From assembly GCA_013388745.1 (NCBI GenBank), contig JACAER010000026.1, positions 1 through 64,000 on the forward strand: a stretch of 64,000 bases of DNA, in the 5' to 3' direction. The DNA is from Chloroflexota bacterium. Its GTDB lineage: Bacteria > Chloroflexota > Anaerolineae > Aggregatilineales > Phototrophicaceae. The notes under the pieces were generated by a model. It saw nothing but the letters and a program-made list of their open reading frames with translations. It searched no databases and had not been told where the DNA came from. Below, in pieces: positions 60,564 to 64,000 of the stretch. The position numbers and the translations under genes were made by a program. Within the stretch, counting starts at the first letter, position 1; each line of letters opens with the position of its first letter.

Positions 60564-62132
60564 CTAAATTGCCTCGGCGGGCGGCAGCGATTGCATTTCT
60601 TCCAGCAGAATGTGCCCGGCGCGCAGCGCCAGCAGCGCCGCCGCGTGCCGGTCTTTGGCGCCCAGTTTGTCCATCGCCCGCGCCAGTGTTTCAATCGCCA
60701 CAGGCGTCGAAAGCCGCATATAACGCGCGATCGCTTCAGTTTCGTAGCCTGCCGCCACACACAGCAGCACTTTGCGCTCGTTGTCGTCCAGTTTGTCGCG
60801 CGTGCCATCGGTCAGCAGTCCGCTGACAATGCGTTCGGCCACGCCGCGCCCCAGCACAAGCTGCCCCTGCGTGACTTTGAGGATACCGTCTACGAATTCG
60901 CTTTCGTCGGCGGATTTGAGCATGTAACCGTGGGCGCCGGCACGCAGCGCCCGCACGATGTAGGCGTCTTCGTCGCGCCCGGTGAGGATCAGCACTTTGA
61001 CGCTGGGGGCTTTGGCGCGCACTACCGGAACGACTTCCAGCCCGGTTTTAAGCGGCATATTCAAATCGAGCACCAGCACATCCGGCAGGATCGAGAGCGT
61101 TTGTTGCAGCGCCGCCTCGCCGTCGGCGGCTTCGGCCACGACGACAAAATCGTCGCGCGTTTCCAGAAAACTCGCCAGCGTTTTGCGCAGAATCGTATGG
61201 TCGTCCGCCAGAATGATGCGCAGCGCCGGACGCGCGGCGCGCACCGGCGGTGGTGTGCGGTCAGATTGTAGTGTCAGCGAGTCGAGGGCGGCGCTGGGTG
61301 GTTCGAGCTTGACTTTATCGTCGTCGTCTTTGGCCGGCGCGATCACCACTGAAAGCGCGGTTGCCAGTGCCTTGCAGCTCTGGAAACGGCGTACAGGGTT
61401 TTTCTCCAGCGCCCTCAGGATCGCGCTTTCCAGCACTATCGGCAGTTCGGGCACAATCAAACGCGGCGGCGGCGGCGGCTGTTTGACCTGTTGCAGCAGC
61501 AGCGCCGAAATATCGTCGGCGTTAAACGGCAGTTGGCCGGTCGCCAGTTCGTACAGCACGATACCCAGCGAATAAATATCCGTGCGGTGATCGAGCGGCA
61601 AACCCTGTGCCTGTTCGGGCGACAAATACGCCGGCGTGCCGATCACCATGCCGTGCGCCGTCACGCGCTTGGCTTCGCGCGGCAGCGCCAGCCCCAGATC
61701 CATGATCTTCACCCGGCCTTCGGACGTGACTTTGATATTGGCCGGCTTGATATCGCGGTGAATGATCTGCCGATCATGGGCGTATTGCAGCGCCAGGGCG
61801 ATCTGTTGGCCGAGATCGACAATTACTTCCGGCGTGGAGCGCAAGTAATATGACAGGGGCACGCCATCCACATATTCGACCACCAAATACGGCTGTTCGT
61901 CGTCTTCGCCGATGTCGTAGATGGCCATGATGTTGGGGTGGTTCAACTGCGCCGCGGCCTGCGCTTCCTGAAAAAAGCGTTTGCGCGTTGTATCGCGCAC
62001 GTGTGGCAGCAGCACCTTCAAGGCCACCTCGCGGCTCAGGCGGGTATCGAGCGCCTTATAGACGGTAGCGGTAGACCCGTCCCCCAGATGCTCGGTGATC
62101 TCATAACGATTGTGGATTTTGCGTCCGATCAT
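60564..62132 (-). CDS. Ser/Thr protein kinase fused to receiver and LuxR-type HTH
   Basis: A 522-residue fusion. Residues 8-270 are a complete eukaryotic-type kinase: glycine loop LGDGSTATVYKA, Lys in VALKVL, catalytic loop HRDIKPANIKV near residue 125, MDLGLA in place of DFG, and APE-like SPEQAQG. After a linker, residues 305-430 are a receiver domain with ADDH, the phospho-acceptor Asp in VLDLNMP near residue 357, ILTGR and the conserved Lys in MLKSA. Residues 445-510 are a NarL/LuxR-type HTH (DDNERKVLLCVAAGYETEAIARYMRLS). No membrane segment is present. It could join phosphorylation on Ser/Thr and Asp to direct DNA binding. The start at 62132 is the family start but lacks a clear ribosome site. 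Confidence 0.92.
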   Translation of the reverse strand: MIGRKIHNRYEITEHLGDGSTATVYKALDTRLSREVALKVLLPHVRDTTRKRFFQEAQAAAQLNHPNIMAIYDIGEDDEQPYLVVEYVDGVPLSYYLRSTPEVIVDLGQQIALALQYAHDRQIIHRDIKPANIKVTSEGRVKIMDLGLALPREAKRVTAHGMVIGTPAYLSPEQAQGLPLDHRTDIYSLGIVLYELATGQLPFNADDISALLLQQVKQPPPPPRLIVPELPIVLESAILRALEKNPVRRFQSCKALATALSVVIAPAKDDDDKVKLEPPSAALDSLTLQSDRTPPPVRAARPALRIILADDHTILRKTLASFLETRDDFVVVAEAADGEAALQQTLSILPDVLVLDLNMPLKTGLEVVPVVRAKAPSVKVLILTGRDEDAYIVRALRAGAHGYMLKSADESEFVDGILKVTQGQLVLGRGVAERIVSGLLTDGTRDKLDDNERKVLLCVAAGYETEAIARYMRLSTPVAIETLARAMDKLGAKDRHAAALLALRAGHILLEEMQSLPPAEAI

Positions 62133-62211
62133 AGAGTTTTGTTGAGATTGTCGATCTATAACGGATAGCATACCACACGCAGCGCAAGCCTGCATCCCCA
62201 GAGCTGGTGAT

Positions 62212-62250
62212 TCATAACAAAACGCCGACAGGAAGCCTGCCGGCGTCGGG
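62212..62250 (-). terminator. Terminator of the ABM-fold gene
   Basis: On the reverse strand ACGCCGGCAGG pairs with CCTGTCGGCGT (one mismatch, 3-base loop) and is followed by TTTTGTTAT, about 20 bases past the stop at 62269. Confidence 0.75.
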
Positions 62251-62268
62251 GGAAGCGAACGCTGAGGA

Positions 62269-62604
62269 TTACGAGACGCGCGCGACAGCCGCGGCTTCTT
62301 GCGGCTGCGTTGTCACCCGCACGATATATCCCTGCCGTTCGATGCGCAGTCCGGGGAGGCGGGCCGCGATCGACTGCTCCGAGCCTTGCAGACTCAGGGT
62401 GTGGCGCGCATTTTCCAGCGCCTGTTGGCTGTCCCAGAAGATCACAAGCTGGGCACGGTCAAGATCGTCAATTTGTTCCAGCAGATGGGCAGCGATGAAA
62501 CCCGGACGCAGACTCACGTTGGGCAGATACTCTTTTTCGATGAACAGGCGGAGTTGGCCGATTTGTCCCTCTGGGACTCGCAGGTGCGTGACTTGCGCAT
62601 ACAT
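62269..62604 (-). CDS. ABM-domain (ferredoxin-like barrel) protein
   Basis: A 111-residue protein with the layout of antibiotic-biosynthesis-monooxygenase-fold dimeric barrels: strand MYAQVTHLRVPEGQ, helix QLRLFIEKEYLP, strand PGFIAAHLLEQ, strand AQLVIFWDSQQALENA and a final helix/strand pair. The fold is found in haem-degrading enzymes, quinol monooxygenases and stress proteins; the ligand is not evident. A textbook AGGAGG lies 8 bases before the ATG. It sits just upstream (same strand) of the kinase-receiver gene but has its own terminator. Confidence 0.7.
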   Translation of the reverse strand: MYAQVTHLRVPEGQIGQLRLFIEKEYLPNVSLRPGFIAAHLLEQIDDLDRAQLVIFWDSQQALENARHTLSLQGSEQSIAARLPGLRIERQGYIVRVTTQPQEAAAVARVS

Positions 62605-62741
62605 AATCCATCCTCCTCAAAAAATGGAATTAATCACAGCCTCCCTCTACGATTCATCGTATCACACTTTGGACAGACCAACGCAGTCTATTGATGCAAC
62701 CTTTACGTTAAATTTATTGTAATCGTTTACAGTGTTTTTTC

Positions 62742-62972
62742 TTAATCCTTTTTCCATAGCTCGACAGCAGCCAGCGCTTCCGGCGTGGCGATGCGCGTCA
62801 GGGCGTCGGCAGCGGCCTCCTGCGCTTCTGGGTTTTTGTGCTGGAGCGTTTCGATCAGCGCGGGGACAGCCGGGGCGCCGATCTGTACCAGCGCGTCGGC
62901 GGCTTTTTTGCGCGGCACGGCGTAGCGCCCGCGCAGATCGGCGAGCAGAGCGGCCAATTGTGGTGTAGACAT
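62742..62972 (-). CDS. Small HEAT-repeat protein
   Basis: A 76-residue protein made of two HEAT/PBS-lyase-type repeats (YAVPRKKAADALVQIGAPAVPALIETL and EAQEAAADALTRIATPEALAAVELW). It is a small helical scaffold for protein contact. The frame also has a TTG at 62990, but the ATG at 62972 follows GAGGGAG, which decides the start. It lies 138 bases downstream of the TPR gene on the same strand. Confidence 0.8.
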   Translation of the reverse strand: MSTPQLAALLADLRGRYAVPRKKAADALVQIGAPAVPALIETLQHKNPEAQEAAADALTRIATPEALAAVELWKKD

Positions 62973-63110
62973 CGGCGTAATCTCCCTCAAAACTATGATT
63001 TGTGTGTATTTTCACGAATCATAACACAAAGCAGGCGACAACGGACAGGGCATTAGGGGCTGTGCTGCTGTCCGCGCCGAAGCGCGGGCATAGTATGACG
63101 TCTAGGGCTG

Positions 63111-64000
63111 CTAATTCGCCGCCGCCTGCGCTTCGGTCTGTAGGCGGCGTTCGGCGGCGACCTCGCGAATATGGGTGATGACGCGCTTCACCGGCGCCTG
63201 TTCCTCGGCGGTGAGCACGGCGGACAGACGGCCTAACGTGTCGATCAGACTGTCCAGCGTATAGGGCGAATCCATGGGCGCGGTGCCGATTGCTGTGTCG
63301 AGAATATCATCCACGCTGCGCCCCAGGGCCAGGCGCGCCACGATCAAATCGGCGTAAGCCCAGTAATTGTCCACTTCGGCCTGCACCTCGCCCGCCGCCA
63401 GCCGTTCGACCCGCTTGTACGTGCGCAGCATCGACTCGCGATCGTTCTTTTGCACATAGAGCAGCGCCAGATTGCTGAAAGGATAGGAGGAATGCGGCGT
63501 GACTTCGGCGGCGTTGTTATAGGCGTTAATCGCTTCTTCAAGCTGGCCGCGGCGGCGGTACAGCCCGCCGAGCGAACCCCACCATGATTCGCCGTCGTCG
63601 TCGATCAGTTTCGGCGACAGCTTAAGCGCTTGCAGCAGCTTTTGTTCTGCCTTATTCAGCATTTCGTCGCGGTCAATGCCTTTGGCCATTTTTTCCCCGA
63701 TGCGGCGGTAGACATAACCCAACGCTGCCAGCGCGGGGGCGAAATCCGGCGCGATCTCCAGCGCGCGCGTCAAATGCTGTACAGCCTCTTCCAATTGGCC
63801 GCTCTGGGTATAGACGTAGCCCATGCGGTAATGCGTGACCGGATTGTCGCTGTCCAGATCAAGCGCGCGCTGGTAGGTATCGAGCGCGCCTTTGTAGTCC
63901 TGTGCGCGATACTGGCGTTCCCCCAGCGGCAGCAGCGCCAGCGCCAGCGTGGCCCGCGCCGAGCTTTCGCGCTGAAGCTGGACATTGCCCTGAAGTTCTT
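63111..64000 (-). CDS. TPR-repeat protein, 5' end outside window
   Basis: The reverse strand is open from the window edge to a stop at 63111, giving at least 296 residues. Several tetratricopeptide repeats are visible: YRAQDYKGALDTYQRALDLDSDNPVTHYRMGYVY, then QSGQLEEAVQHLTRALEIAPDFAPALAALGYVY, and RRGQLEEAINAYNNAAEVTPHSSYPFSNLALLYV. The C-terminal part (about the last 85 residues) is helical without repeats. It is probably a scaffold protein. Because the beginning is missing, any catalytic or membrane N-terminal domain cannot be excluded. Confidence 0.82.
   Translation of the reverse strand, partial: ELQGNVQLQRESSARATLALALLPLGERQYRAQDYKGALDTYQRALDLDSDNPVTHYRMGYVYTQSGQLEEAVQHLTRALEIAPDFAPALAALGYVYRRIGEKMAKGIDRDEMLNKAEQKLLQALKLSPKLIDDDGESWWGSLGGLYRRRGQLEEAINAYNNAAEVTPHSSYPFSNLALLYVQKNDRESMLRTYKRVERLAAGEVQAEVDNYWAYADLIVARLALGRSVDDILDTAIGTAPMDSPYTLDSLIDTLGRLSAVLTAEEQAPVKRVITHIREVAAERRLQTEAQAAAN

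Overview
The window looks like a chromosomal segment of a GC-rich, probably filamentous or free-living member of the Chloroflexota close to Anaerolineae. This is inference from gene style, not a 16S call. The supporting signs are several secreted or membrane proteins with Pro/Thr-rich linkers, many PAS/GAF histidine kinases and Ser/Thr kinases, ClpC, LCP and 7Fe-ferredoxin genes, no outer-membrane machinery, and short gene spacing. No integrase, transposase, phage module or CRISPR array was seen. The only clearly selfish element is an intein in gyrB.

Layout. 1-5.2 kb: a broken-off SH3-like gene (-), then a + strand run of AidB-like acyl-CoA dehydrogenase, CaxA Ca2+/H+ antiporter, AAC(6')-like GNAT, GT87-like membrane protein and a DinB-fold protein. 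5.2-8.7 kb: Sir2 deacylase (-), an unknown membrane protein and an Orc1/Cdc6-like AAA+ ATPase. 8.7-15.2 kb: signalling block with a PAS/GAF histidine kinase and a single-domain receiver (both -), a secreted PPC-repeat protein, an OmpR-type regulator with a possible remnant of its kinase, and an MBL-fold hydrolase. 15.3-18.5 kb: cold-shock protein (-) divergent from a lipoprotein/membrane protein/glycosidase-like operon. 18.5-25.1 kb: histidine kinase followed by an ABC-2 exporter pair, a renalase-like FAD oxidoreductase and two overlapping DUF4231/SLATT-like genes. 25.2-37.4 kb: clpC (-), rhomboid protease, a secreted protein, then a long - strand block (LCP ligase-type protein, M50 protease, membrane protein, MFS carrier, Tat-exported serine hydrolase, HAD phosphatase, dtd, DinB). 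37.6-45.8 kb: a 1464-residue membrane-anchored atypical kinase, ferredoxin, two tandem zinc-ribbon paralogues and tRNA-Arg(TCT). 46-54 kb: PhoX-like protein with a cytochrome c, gyrB interrupted by a 551-residue intein, SRPBCC protein, an LRR gene remnant and an SH3/chitosanase-like protein. 54-64 kb: nfi (endonuclease V) behind a 1708-residue FtsK, a small unknown gene, a Ser/Thr kinase fused to a receiver and LuxR-type HTH, an ABM-fold protein, a HEAT-repeat protein and a TPR protein cut by the window end.

How it fits together. Most genes are housekeeping: DNA topology and segregation (gyrB, ftsK), repair and quality control (nfi, dtd, clpC), envelope maintenance (LCP protein, M50, rhomboid) and redox (ferredoxin, PhoX/cytochrome c). 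They are interleaved with an unusually dense set of sensors. The most unusual objects are the kinase-receiver-HTH fusion, the gyrB intein carrying an XRE-type HTH, the repeat-bearing low-complexity extension of FtsK, the SLATT-like gene pair, and the large kinase with an external C-terminal domain. All functions are read from motifs; no database search was run.
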